Below, in pieces: positions 54,185 to 63,861 of a DNA stretch of 64,000 nucleotides. The notes beneath the pieces are model-generated. The model ran no database searches. It worked only from the letters and a program-made list of their open reading frames with translations, and had not been told where the DNA came from. Within the stretch, counting starts at the first letter, position 1, and each line of letters starts with the position of its first letter. The stretch is from Chara braunii. Lineage: Eukaryota; Streptophyta; Charophyceae; Charales; Characeae. The DNA is taken from assembly GCA_003427395.1 (NCBI GenBank), contig BFEA01000115.1, forward strand, positions 3,056,531 to 3,120,530. Reading direction: 5' to 3'. Made by a program: the position numbers and the translations under genes.

Positions 54185-54196
54185 TGGTATCGGAGC
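54185..54196 (+). other. Primer-binding site
   Basis: TGGTATCGGAGC begins two bases after the 5' LTR end. It matches the 3' end of initiator Met-tRNA with one difference from the usual plant form, and it is identical to the PBSs at 6482 and 49106 (minus strand). Confidence 0.85.
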
Positions 54197-54924
54197 ACCG
54201 CACCTGAATCAGGACAACCTGATCTGACACATGTGCGGAGACTAAGTAGTTAATTAGTTTTGATTGATTGATTAGAGCATACTAATTAGCCCCCAAAATC
54301 GCAATTTTGACCTAACTGCCGAAAATCGATGGTTTTTTATTTTCTTCGATTTTGTTTTCCCGCCATTTCGGTTGTGGAAAATCGCAATAGCGCAACACCT
54401 GAGATTTCCGTTTTCATTTCTCTTCTGAAAATTCGAAATTCCGTTGTTGGAAATCCGGAATATCTTTCTTTCGAAAATTTCGATTTCCTGTTGCGATTTC
54501 CCGTTATTTGGAAATCCGGAATATTTTTTAATTTCCGAAATTCGTTTTAAAAAGAAAAACGGTACGGGAAATCCCTCTTGCAGTTACCATTTTCCAAACT
54601 GCGCGTGCTCCCATCTGAGTAATTCCGAATATTTTTTTATTTTTTTTTGGAATTCTTTTATCGGATAATCATTTGCAGTCTGAAAGTTCGATTTTTTTTC
54701 CTCATTAGTAATTTCGCGCTTCAGGGGGAATTGGGAGGCCTATTGAACTTGAAAACAAGTATTTTTTTTCTCTCTCTCGAATTTTTTTTTTGCAAAGTTC
54801 AAACTTTTCTTTTTTGATTAGTGGCTCCGTATCTGGGCGATCAACCCACTCCTCCCCACCTATGTTGTTGCCCCCTCTGGTCTTATGTTCTCTATCTGTC
54901 TCCGGGTACCCCCCGCGGCGGCAT

Positions 54925-55065
54925 TGGTGAGTTGCCACGTCAGCAGGCCATGTCAGCAGGCCACGTCGGCAGGCCATGTCAGCAGGACACGTCAGCTGAC
55001 AGCCACGCCACGTCAACAGCCGAGCAGTGCCACGCCAGCAGCAGGGAGTGCCACATCAGCAGTCC
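54925..55065 (+). repeat. TGCCACGTCAGCA word array in the leader
   Basis: Eight or so words in about 140 bp: GCCACGTCAGCAGG, GCCATGTCAGCAGG, GCCACGTCGGCAGG, GCCATGTCAGCAGG, ACACGTCAGCTG, GCCACGTCAACAG, GCCACGCCAGCAG, GCCACATCAGCAG. It lies between the PBS and the gag start at 55106 and is denser than the arrays at 48.5 and 62.9 kb. Confidence 0.85.
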
Positions 55066-55105
55066 TCCGGCCTGGTCCATGCTCACGCGCTTACAAACAG
55101 CCGGC

Positions 55106-56288
55106 ATGGATCAGGAGTCCAGGGAAATGGCCGAGGCCTATCAGGCCTGGATGCTGGCTTTGATTACCGAAGCCAAGAAACGGGCGGATGAGGTAGCAGA
55201 CGCAGAGAAGAAGAAGGCAGAGGATGCTGAGAAGGCACGTCTGTTAGCAATCGAACAGCAGCGCCAACAAGACGAGGCAGCAGCAAAGGCTGCCGATGAA
55301 GAACGAAATCAACGATGCAAGAAGATATTCAACGGAGAGCGAGCTTTGCTCACAATGGCAGCGGACTGGCGAGCCGAGGCCGAGAATGGTAAGATGGAGG
55401 AGAGTGAAAGCAAAATCGCTCTACTCCTCTCCCATTTCACGGATCTCCTGGCAACGTGCATTGCACAGCAGGAGGACATCCACAGCCTCGACGATGCAGT
55501 TCAGATGCACAACCAGGTGGTTGATCAAGTCAACAGCCGCCTCCAACAGCTGGAGCAACGACCCGTCGCCGCCCTCGATGCCAGCTCCTCCAACACCTTC
55601 GATCGCCTCAATGCATTGGAGATCGATGTCGGAACCCTCAAGGACGACGCGCAGCTACAGCAAACCGCCACACAAGAACTGGAGCAGCGGATCTGTGCTG
55701 CCACCACCAAACCGAGTTCGGCACCGCGCGACTCCAAAGTTCTATGGTCAGGAGATCTTTTACGATTCGACGAAGACGGACCCGATTCCGTGGTTCCGCA
55801 AGTTCGAGCTCAAGTTGCAGCTACACCACGTCAGCGAGGACAAGCATCACTCGTACTTATACTCCTGGTCGGGGGGCGCAAGCCAAGCATAGTTGGACAA
55901 TCTCTTGTCCAAGTACGGGGTGGTAGCTACCGACTTGTACACCAAGATCAGATGGGATGAACTAAAGGCGGCATGGCATAAGCGGTTCCAAGTAGAGATG
56001 TCGGAGATCAAGGCAATGGACAAATTGCTGACCTTCGAAGAAGGCATGCTACTGAGTGTTGACTGGATTGCCAAGTACGAACGCTTGACATCCATCCCAG
56101 ACATTCAGATGGGCTTCAAGGCCGTCAAACACTACTTTATCACGAGGTCGTGTCCGGCGTTGGGCAATGCCTTGACTCAGGACACCCTGACGACAACGGT
56201 GAAGCTCTTCGACAAGGCCACAGAGATCATTGTCACGAACAAGGAGGCCAAGAACCTCAACCGTTCGTCTGCGGCAGGCCCGAGCTGA
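55106..56288 (+). pseudogene. gag, one frameshift and one nonsense codon
   Basis: Starts ATG 55106 (MDQESREMAEAYQAW). A Lys/Glu/Ala-rich coiled coil (about residues 30-90) is followed by a helical central region. Near 55735 the frame slips; the new frame reads KFYGQEIFYDSTKTDPIPWF, then HHVSEDKHHSYLYSW. A TAG at 55890 replaces an expected Trp, and the frame continues LDNLLSKYGVVATDLYTKIR, KAAWHKRFQVEMSEIKAMDK, HYFITRSCPALGNAL. Apart from these two lesions the gag is complete, which suggests recent inactivation. Confidence 0.85.
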
Positions 56289-56306
56289 GATCAACATCGG
56301 CCGAAA

Positions 56307-56618
56307 GTGGTCGTGGTCGCGGCAACAACGCCAACCGACCCCTCTAGCGAGGCCGTGCCTGCCAATGAAGGGGACACACTCGCAGCCGCCCGGGATGGTG
56401 GCCGCCCCAACAAAGGCCGAGGACGCGACAAGACGAAGACAGACACCGCATCTATCCCCGGGCCCGACGCTGCAGCTCCAGCCCCATGGTCCCACTACGG
56501 TCTCTCCGAGCAAGCATACAAGCAACGCATGAGATTCCGCTATTGTCTGTGGTGTAACAGCGATCTCCACGACACAGTGAACCGCCCGTGGAAAGGCAAA
56601 GGCAAATCGGGAAATTGA
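56307..56618 (+). pseudogene. gag C-terminus with degenerate zinc knuckle
   Basis: Gly/Arg/Pro-rich linker, then HYGLSEQAYKQRMRFRYC and a knuckle CLWCNSDLHDTVNR (56544-56585). The spacing is C-X2-C-X3-H and the last Cys is Arg, so zinc binding is doubtful. The frame ends at TGA 56616-56618 and overlaps the start of the protease frame, as at a gag-pol frameshift site. Confidence 0.75.
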
Positions 56619-57940
56619 GCACCGCCAGGAGTGAATCGACGACACTCTCGACGTCTTCGGAACCGGTCTATGAGGACTATGCTGCCCTGCTCGTTCCAAC
56701 GCTGGGTACTCATGCTCAAGGACAAGAGGTGTGTGCGACATCTTTCCTGTCCGACAACGACAACTTACCGTCTTCAAGTGGTTCTTCACGGGATTCGACA
56801 CGCGAGTTCAACATAGAGGTATTGGACCCGCTCACGTCCGAGGATTTTGCATGGCTTCCTCTCTCAACCACGGGCCATTTGCCAGGACCGCAATGCGCAA
56901 CATTATGCGCTCATCTTCACACATATCTATCCTTCTATGCACCACCAATTTCGCTGACGGAGGACGAAGCTGCGGTGGGGGACATCCTTGCATATGTTAC
57001 CAAGGTGGCACGCGAGTTTCGCAAGCAGCGTTACGATGACAACAACGCATCGCTCCTCTATGTCCACATCCAAGTTGGGCAAGCGTCCTGCAGCGCTGTC
57101 CTGGATAGCGGCGCGTCTCGCAATTTCATGAGCCAAGCCTTTATGCAAAGGCCTGGCCTTGGCGCACAAAATCGGAGGAAGGCAAACCCAACGGCGATCA
57201 AGTTGGGGGACGGAAGGACGCAGCAACTTATAGACCGCTACATCGAGGCCATACCGGTGTATTTCGCACCTCATGCATGCGAACCGGTGACGTTCAACAT
57301 TTTGGACACGGACTTCGACGTTATTTTGGGAATGCCTTGGCTTGCAAGTGCGGATCACGCGGTCAACTTCCACCAGCGGACTCTTACCGTTCGGGACGCC
57401 TTCGGCACCGAAGTGCCGTGTACTATTCCTCTTCCACACCCTTCGATTCGGTGCCAAGTGGTGATGGCCAAGTCATTCTGGGCTACTTGCGCTTACGAGC
57501 AGCCCGACAAGATAGGCCTATGCTTCCTATGGACCGTCATGGTAGCCGATTCTTCCCCCATGGACTTGTCTTTGGACCCCCGCTTGGTACGGTTGCTTGA
57601 CGAGTTCACCAACATCTTCGAGTCACCTACCGGTGTGGTGCAGGATCGGCCGATCTCTCACGAGATCATTCTTGAGGCCGGTGTCGTGCCGCCGAAAGGC
57701 TGCATTTACCGCAGCTATGGCAACAGGCCGACCGGATATTTGGTACACTTTGTGTACTGCACCCACAAAGCTGACCGTTGGTTGACCTGTGCGGAACTCC
57801 AAGCAACAACTCCAGATATTCTCGCACGCTACGAACGCAAAGTGCAAGGCAAGCTGGTATCTTCGGCTCCACGTCGCACCCGCGTCCAGGTTCCACCTTC
57901 AGATCGTCGGCTTCGCCCTCGACCCGGCTTGACTTCATAA
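56588..57940 (+). CDS. Aspartic protease fused to polyprotein C-terminal tail
   Basis: 450 uninterrupted codons, the longest intact frame in the window. Residues 1-155 are a linker. The retropepsin has SAVLDSGASRNFMSQ (catalytic Asp 173) and DTDFDVILGMPWLASADHAV (about 241-258). Then comes the RT-leader peptide RPISHEIILEAGVVPPKGCI (354-373). At residue 375 (about 57712) RT should begin, but the sequence jumps to a chromodomain-like tail (GYLVHFVYCTHKADRWLTCA, PDILARYERKVQGK). The frame is kept across this deletion. Start codon unclear; it may be made by frameshift from gag. Confidence 0.85.
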   Translation: MERQRQIGKLSTARSESTTLSTSSEPVYEDYAALLVPTLGTHAQGQEVCATSFLSDNDNLPSSSGSSRDSTREFNIEVLDPLTSEDFAWLPLSTTGHLPGPQCATLCAHLHTYLSFYAPPISLTEDEAAVGDILAYVTKVAREFRKQRYDDNNASLLYVHIQVGQASCSAVLDSGASRNFMSQAFMQRPGLGAQNRRKANPTAIKLGDGRTQQLIDRYIEAIPVYFAPHACEPVTFNILDTDFDVILGMPWLASADHAVNFHQRTLTVRDAFGTEVPCTIPLPHPSIRCQVVMAKSFWATCAYEQPDKIGLCFLWTVMVADSSPMDLSLDPRLVRLLDEFTNIFESPTGVVQDRPISHEIILEAGVVPPKGCIYRSYGNRPTGYLVHFVYCTHKADRWLTCAELQATTPDILARYERKVQGKLVSSAPRRTRVQVPPSDRRLRPRPGLTS

Positions 57941-57952
57941 GGAGGGGGGGGC
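57939..57952 (+). other. Polypurine tract
   Basis: AAGGAGGGGGGGGC lies between the pol stop codon and the TG start of the 3' LTR. Confidence 0.85.
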
Positions 57953-59238
57953 TGTTACATGTTGCGCCTGCAACATGCTGCGCCTGAAACGAGGGCCATT
58001 TTCAGACCCTGTTTTGTTTTCAGCCTAAAAGCCTGAAAACAAGGGCCTAAAGGCCCTGTGTCGTTTTCAGCCTAAAAGCCTGAAAACACGGCCCTACAGG
58101 CCGTGTGTCGTTTCAGCCTGAAAGCCTGAAAACAAGGGCCTACAAACCCTGTGTCGTTTCAGCCTAAAACAGGGCCCTCCAGGCCCTGAGTCCTTTCAGC
58201 CTGAAACGGAGGGCCAATTTCAGGCCCTCATAAGATCGACCTGCCCTGAAACTTAGGCACCAGACGAGGGTTTTAGCACAGGACATTTTGGGCCTGTTTT
58301 CAAGACAACCTTTGTTTGAGCTTCAACGCCAGGGTCTGGCACATTTTGGCATTGGCAAGAGAAGCCTCCTGGACGGGCCAGCACTATATAAGACTGGCCC
58401 GCCCTGCAGGCTGGAGGCAGGAAGTAGTCTTCAGGATTCGGCAGCAGCACTCTGGAGGATGGCTGCAGTAGTAGTAGTAGCGTTAGCAGTAGTCTTCAGC
58501 GCTGGGTGCTATTAGGAGCTAGAGTAGCACTGGAGAGAGATAGAGATTGGGCAGAGGCCAGGGAGGCTTACGTGCAGCACCATAGCTCCAGCTCGTCGTT
58601 GAGGTACCTGCAGCACAGCGCCATCCTCACAGGTTAGTACCTGGCACATGAGAGAGAGAGAGAGTTCTTCTTCTTCCTCTTCTCAGTCCACCATCTCCCT
58701 CTCACCCTCTCGCTACCTGACTTCACTGCATCAGCAGACTACGAGAGAGCGGGCTTGGTGACATTTGGATCCAGACTCGACATTGGGCTTCAGACATTTG
58801 ACGAGGGATTATCTGGGACTTGTATCGAAGACTTGGTTGACGACATTCCCATCTTCGCCCTTCTTCTTCGTCTGATCCCCTCCTCTTCGTCTGCGTATGG
58901 TCTGGACCTGGCACATTCTTCCTGTGTGTTGCGCCAGGCCCCTTTACACCTTGTGATGAGGATGATGTATGTTTGGTCTGTATTGCGACATTGATTGGGC
59001 TAATGATTGGTATTCTAGCATTCTGCTGCGCTGTCTTGTACTACGTGAGAGAGGTCAGTCCCGGTCAGGTCAGGGCTTATATCTAAGTCTTCCCCTGCGC
59101 TATTATGTGCCATTTTTGTATGTATCAGGATGTACACTGCTTGTTGAGATTCCACTAGCACTGCATTGTCCATTCAGTCCTTTTTATCACATTGCGGATC
59201 CTTGGCTTCAAATACATTGCCCAACTGGGCATGTAACA
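57953..59238 (+). repeat. 3' LTR
   Basis: About 1286 bp. It matches the 5' LTR, with an approximately 46-bp segment (TAGTTCATAGGGACTTCCC region) missing near 58412 and a short duplication near its start. It retains the hairpin array (57993-58235) and TATA box. It ends CATGTAACA and is followed by the duplication CATGT. Confidence 0.9.
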
Positions 59239-59300
59239 CATGTAGACTAGGTGATGATGATTGGCGAGGAGGAGGATCAGGGCTGTGAGACTGACGGGAG

Positions 59301-59498
59301 GTGAAGGAAAGCTTACCTGGACTTACCTGGCGACGACACGTGGGATCTGTTGCTGGTCTCCACGAAAGTGAGGAAGTGCAGCGCCATCCTCCATACCTTA
59401 TTGCTGACATGGATGGAGTATGGGCACCATGTAATGATCTGCACAGCAATTATGTCAGAGTACGTCAGAGGGAACATATACCGCTGAGGTGGCAATAG
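59301..59498 (+). pseudogene. Polyprotein C-terminal fragment of another LTR element
   Basis: Reads IADMDGVWAPCNDLHSNYVR, VRQREHIPLRWQ. The reverse-strand sequence at 63.87-64.0 kb encodes the related DGGWAPCCDLL and RRIALLMWR. It is followed by a purine-rich stretch and (GA)n at 59524-59543. It is therefore the tail of a degraded pol into which, or beside which, the 52.8-59.2 kb element inserted. Confidence 0.5.
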
Positions 59499-59543
59499 GG
59501 GAGAAGCTTGAAGTGGAAGTGGGAGAGAGAGAGAGAGAGACAT

Positions 59544-60179
59544 ACATGTACTATTGGTTATCATTGTGACTCTCCCCCTCCTCTTCTCTGTCTTTTATGT
59601 CCTCTTTATCTCCTCTTTCTCTCCTCTCATGCTCTTCTTTGATGAGACGATACTCTTGAATTGTGCACATGACCGAGACATGGACATTGATGTTGGAGAC
59701 TTGAAGAGGCGGACTGGGTTCAGACTTCTGTTGCATTACTGACTGGCTTCTCAACGAGACTGAGTTCATTACAAGTCTGGAAGGTCCAGAATATACGCTT
59801 GAGAAACAGAGACTTTATTTACAGGTCTTTTATTCTGATCTCATTGGCGGTAACCAATTGTCGAAACTTACCTCATTTCTGGACAGGTTATGGGTTAGAA
59901 TCCCGCCTGAGCCCAATACTCCTGCCTTAGTTAAAAGTCCTCTGAGAGCACATGAAGAACTGACGACTGAGAGAACTTGTCCATAGAAACCAATACAAGG
60001 TCTCCTCCTATGAACAGCAAGGGTCTGTGATATCTATTGCCTTCTGCAGCCATAGAGTCCTCATGGCCTGTTGCAGTTCATCAACTGCTTGGTGAATTTC
60101 AATGTACCACGAGGGCACTACTGCTGCAAGCTGTCAACCAGAAAATCTACTGGCGCCTGCGGCTTCCACCTGAAATGCA
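59544..60179. other. Unassigned DNA
   Basis: Pyrimidine-rich, then mixed. Probably the decayed C-terminal part of the minus-strand integrase relic, but no motif is clear. Confidence 0.35.
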
Positions 60180-60735
60180 GGTCTGTCAGTGTCCTCGCTA
60201 TGGCAGGGTGGACTGAAGGGTTACACACACCCTCCACCACGACCAACTTGTGATCCCAGTCAATCTGTTCGGGTCTGATCAGATGGCAAAGTACCTGCCA
60301 AACTGTGCAATTTATGCGCTTAGTCTGACAGTCACTCCATGGGTGGCTGGCTGGCTCAGCGCTATGGTAGGGTGGACTGAAGCGTTGTACACACCCTCCA
60401 CTGTGGCCAACTTGTGATCCCAGTTGATCTCTTCAGGCCTAATCAGATGGCACTGCGCATGCTGAACAGTGCAATTTATGCGCTTAGTCTGACGGTCACT
60501 CCATGGGTGGCTGGCTGTCTTATCTTCAGTTAAGTACTAGCGAATTCCATCAAATTCCTCCACAGTTCGTTGCTCAAGCGAGTTTCCCTACCACACATAG
60601 TAGCAGGTCCCCGCTCGAAAGTGCTGTGCTTCTAGAAGAGTTTGGCTACCTCCTCGGCTGCAGTGTGTCCTCGCATCATCAACACAAGCCTGATGACCTT
60701 AGAGAAGTGGTCAACTATGGTGAACAGCAGGTTAT
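60180..60735 (-). pseudogene. Ty3/gypsy integrase relic with 164-bp tandem duplication
   Basis: Minus strand: AADNLLFTIVDHFSKVIRLV and GHTAAEEVAKLF (core, first Asp; 60.74-60.64 kb), GRETRLSNELWRNLMEFAST (60.60-60.54 kb), then in another frame a HPWSDRQTKRINCTVQHAQ-like segment and WDHKLATVEGVYNASVHPT. The latter segment is present twice because positions 60197-60360 and 60361-60524 are tandem copies. The first half of integrase is absent: homology stops at 60740 where an LTR ends. Confidence 0.75.
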
Positions 60736-60739
60736 CTGC

Positions 60740-60953
60740 TGCAATGAAGTCAGACAGATGAAAAGCTCATGAATGTTGTGATACAAGTCTGACTCAGCGC
60801 AGCAGTAATGTTTCCAGAAGTTGCGTATGTGTCCATGCCCAAAATACATGCAATCTCCCAGTGTCTTGAACTTCAGAGAAGAGAGTGAGAGAAGAAGGAG
60901 AAGAGACAGAGAGGAGGAGGAGTAGAGTTTCCACGAGAAGCAATAAAGCAACA
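60740..60953 (-). repeat. 3' LTR of a minus-strand gag-only element
   Basis: On the minus strand it begins TGTTGCTTTATTGC after AAGGAGGGAC (polypurine-like) and ends CTGACTTCATTGCA. It matches 63693-63861 over most of its length (CGCAACTTCTGGAAACATTA on the minus strand), as does the DNA just upstream (to about 61029), the pol tail. It is only about 214 bp long. Confidence 0.6.
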
Positions 60954-61142
60954 GTCCCTCCTTAAGCCCACTTCCTCCTCGGGCATCTCCCTCTCTTGCC
61001 ACATTAGCACTGCGGTTCTCCTCTGACCATGGGGGTGACATCACCCTTTCCCGACTCACCGCCACTCTTCGTTCCACCATCAGTTTCCTCGAGGGGCCAC
61101 CTCTCCATAGTCTGATCATCGTTTCTGCGTCCACAAGATTCG

Positions 61143-62450
61143 CTACAATGGTCTTGTCGTTTCTGCCTCCACAAGATTTGTTTCCCGTTCACACTCGATT
61201 GCCCCCCTCTGACGACACCAGCATAAGTACCCTTGACCTGTGCAGTCATTTGTCTCGCTGAAGGGACACTGTAGAAATTCCCGCAAGGTCATAGTCTTTG
61301 CCCACTCACCAATGTCTTCGAAACCAGCAGCATTGGCCTCGGACAACACCCACTCCTTGGCGACTTCCTCAAGGCAAGAAGTGGAGAGAGCCACCTGACT
61401 ATCTTCGGCTACAGGTGTTGTTGAGCAGTATGTTTGGATTTCAGCAATCCACAAGAGAAGGAGCTCTCCTTTCTTTTCATTGTCGGTTTCTCCCCTTCTT
61501 TCTTGAAGACAAGAAGTGGAGAAAGCCACTTGATTATCTTCGGTTTCTTTCTTGGGAGATTCCGGTTCTTTGGGTCAACGGGATTTCATAGCGTGCTTCA
61601 TTAATTTCTCCTGTGGTTCTTTCTTTTCTTCTTTTCTTTTTTCTTCTCCCTCTTCGTTCCCCACCTTACTCTTTTCTTTAACCACAATTAGTTACCATGT
61701 GGTGTTCGGCAGTCACATGGTCGATCTTAGTCCCGAGGTGGGCAAGATACAGCATCATATTCTCAAATCAACCAAATCAGTTTCCAATCCAGCTTTGAAT
61801 TTCTGCTTTATTTCGTCCACTTTCTCGACTTGCAGTTCCTTTTCTCTCCCCTGTCTCATGTAAGCTTCCTTTTTCTTATTTTCAGCCTCCAGTACATCCT
61901 GCAACTGCTGAATGGTTGCATCCATAATTTCTTCATTCAATCGAGTCTCTTCTCTAGTTTCACTTGATTCAGCCTTTTCTTCTTCTTTGACATGTGTCTC
62001 TCCTTCCTTCGCCCGCGCATCCAACTGCTTGACGACAAACAGGTCTAGACTCAAACGAGCCTCTCAGATCAGCCCCCACACTCTTGCATCGAGCACCAGA
62101 AACTTAACAGCAGTGTCAACTTTCTCCAGTTCCTCTTCTGCAGCACACAGGTTGGAACTGACTAAGCACATGCTGTTTTGCCTCTGGTCCCGCCTTGTGC
62201 ACTACGGTGGCTAGCTGACGTAATTCAGTGAGCAGTTTGTCTCTCTTTTCTCTTGGCTGACCTATTGTCCTTACATATTCTTCTTCTTCTTGGTCAGCAA
62301 AGAATGTGAGAGAGATAGGGAAAAAGAAGAAAGGTATGAACTGTGTCAATATCGAGGCACGCAAGCTGTCCAAAGGGAAGCCATGTCTGCAAATAAGAAT
62401 GCCGCACAATGAACTTCAAAATTCAAATTCAATTGTAAATTCCACCTCCT
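61143..62450 (-). pseudogene. gag relic of the minus-strand element
   Basis: Minus strand. N-terminal charged region (62409-62116, KRDKLLTELRQLATVVHKAG), a Lys/Glu-rich coiled coil (62054-61755), and a gag core (61529-61143) with LEEVAKEWVLSEANAAGFED and IGEWAKTMTLREFL. Frame changes separate the parts. The pol region that should follow is missing; after gag comes only a short pol tail and the LTR. Confidence 0.7.
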
Positions 62451-62879
62451 CAATTCACAAACGAATTTCAATAACACAACAAAAAATAAAGAAATACAAA
62501 TAAATACAGGACCTGAAATTCTAAATAACGATTTTCACTATTTCTTATGTCCACTAGTTGTCACTAACGATGTTCTTATGTGAGAGACTGCGCTGGTTCC
62601 TAACCCACTGCTAGTGCGATCACCACAACACACAGTGGTAAGTCCGCAAACATCCATAATACAGCCAACGACAGGTGAGTACATAAGATCAGTCAGCAAC
62701 ACAGACAACAACAAGACAAGTGTTAGCTGCTGCTGTTTCCGCTGTCCACATGCAGATGTCTGTGTGACCAGACACGCATCCAGGCGTTCGGCCCTACAAC
62801 ATTATGCACTGCTGTACCGCCTGCCTGGTCCCACATGTGCAAGGTCTCTCCTCTGGCCTGTACTTATCAGCAGTTTGCC

Positions 62880-63480
62880 TCGTCAGCATGGCAATACGAG
62901 ATGTGCCATGTCAGAACGACATTAACAAGTGTGCCACATCAGCACAACATTAACAAGTGTGCCACATCAGCCTGACAATAACAAGTGTGCCATGTCAGCA
63001 TAATGGGCCCTGCAAGAGCCACGCCAGAAATTAAGTACTGCCAATGCCTCATCAGAACTGGAATACTGCCTGGAATCGTGATCCTTTTTTCTTGAAGGTG
63101 CGTTGTCGATGGAGATATCACGCTGCTCCCAAGAGCAATGCCGCGTCAACATGAATACCTCACTATTTCTCCTGAAGGTGCCATGTCAGCCCCTAGGTGG
63201 AATGCCACCTCGACAGGGAAGCATGCCACGTCAACAAGAGTATGCAAGCAGGAGGGAAAGAAGATAGCACAATAGAGCCTGTCACGTCAGCAAGCCTCTG
63301 TCCATGTCAGCATCAAGTGTAAACGACGTCAGTCAGGTGTCCTCCACCTCAACCTCAGCAGCCGCCCGTGTCTTCACTTGGTCAGTATCGGTAAGTGCCA
63401 AACTTCCCTCTCTCCTGCCACATCAGCACCTTTTCTTACTCACCAGCCTCTCTTTGGCCAGTGCCACGTCAGCAATCTTC
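62880..63480 (-). repeat. TGCCACGTCAGCA word array in the leader
   Basis: About fifteen words of the forms GTGCCACATCAGC, GTGCCATGTCAGC, ATGCCACGTCAAC and GTGCCACGTCAGC at irregular spacing. A sub-block with a spacer AACATTAACAAGT is repeated three times at 62.92-62.98 kb. It lies between the minus-strand PBS (63677-63688) and gag (from 62450 down), the same place as in the elements at 49.1 and 54.2 kb. Confidence 0.8.
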
Positions 63481-63584
63481 TCGCCATGAGGCAGTGGTAT
63501 CTCGTCGGCCGCCGCTGAAGTAGCAAGCCAGTAATTATGAAGACAGAGCCACTCTTCCACTCCACGGCATACAATCACCACCTC

Positions 63585-63585
63585 G

Positions 63586-63623
<38 letters not shown>
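63585..63623. repeat. (ATC)n microsatellite
   Basis: Thirteen or so uninterrupted ATC units. The minus strand would encode an Asp run, which has no significance. Confidence 0.95.
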
Positions 63624-63676
63624 GCCGTCGTCCTCGTCCAGCATCACAACCAGCAGCACGGGAAGTAGGACTATAT

Positions 63677-63688
63677 CACTCTGATACC
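63677..63688 (-). other. Primer-binding site, weaker match
   Basis: The minus strand reads GGTATCAGAGTG, close to the initiator Met-tRNA site, four bases after the LTR end TTCATTGCA. Confidence 0.6.
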
Positions 63689-63692
63689 GAAT

Positions 63693-63861
63693 TGCAATGA
63701 ACCCAGACAGATTAAAAGCTTATGAATGTCGTGATACACGTCTGACTCAGCGCAGCAATAATGTCTCCAGAAGTTGCTTGTGTCCATGCCCAAAATACAT
63801 GCAATCTCCCAGTGTCCCAAACTTCAGAGAAGAGAGTGAGAGAAGGGGGAGAAGAGAAATA
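63693..63861 (-). repeat. 5' LTR of the minus-strand gag-only element
   Basis: Partner of 60740-60953, with an approximately 40-bp deletion relative to it. On the minus strand it ends CTGGGTTCATTGCA. A polypurine-like GGGCTTGAGGAGGGAC precedes it. Confidence 0.6.

Larger units (their letters stand above)
52828..59238 (+). mobile_element. LTR retrotransposon, internally deleted, TSD CATGT
   Basis: Flanked by the 5-bp duplication CATGT (52823-52827 and 59239-59243). Order: 5' LTR, PBS, leader with word array, gag (broken), protease fused to polyprotein tail, polypurine tract, 3' LTR. LTRs start TGTTACATG and end CATGTAACA, a 9-bp inverted terminus. RT, RNase H and integrase are absent, so it must have moved with enzymes from a related Ty3/gypsy element. 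The LTRs are similar apart from an approximately 46-bp indel, small differences and an assembly artefact in the left LTR. Confidence 0.92.

Noticed and set aside
55296-55892. Separate 198-codon gene overlapping gag
   Set aside because: The second half is the gag frame after the frameshift near 55735. The first half is an out-of-frame shadow of the gag coiled coil.
56049-56801. 250-codon minus-strand open frame
   Set aside because: Shadow of the gag end and start of the protease frame. GC-rich third positions on the real strand remove stops from the opposite strand.
62880-63480. Word array as a CRISPR-like array
   Set aside because: The repeats are short (about 13 bp), variable, irregularly spaced and located in the leader of a eukaryotic LTR element, with no cas genes.
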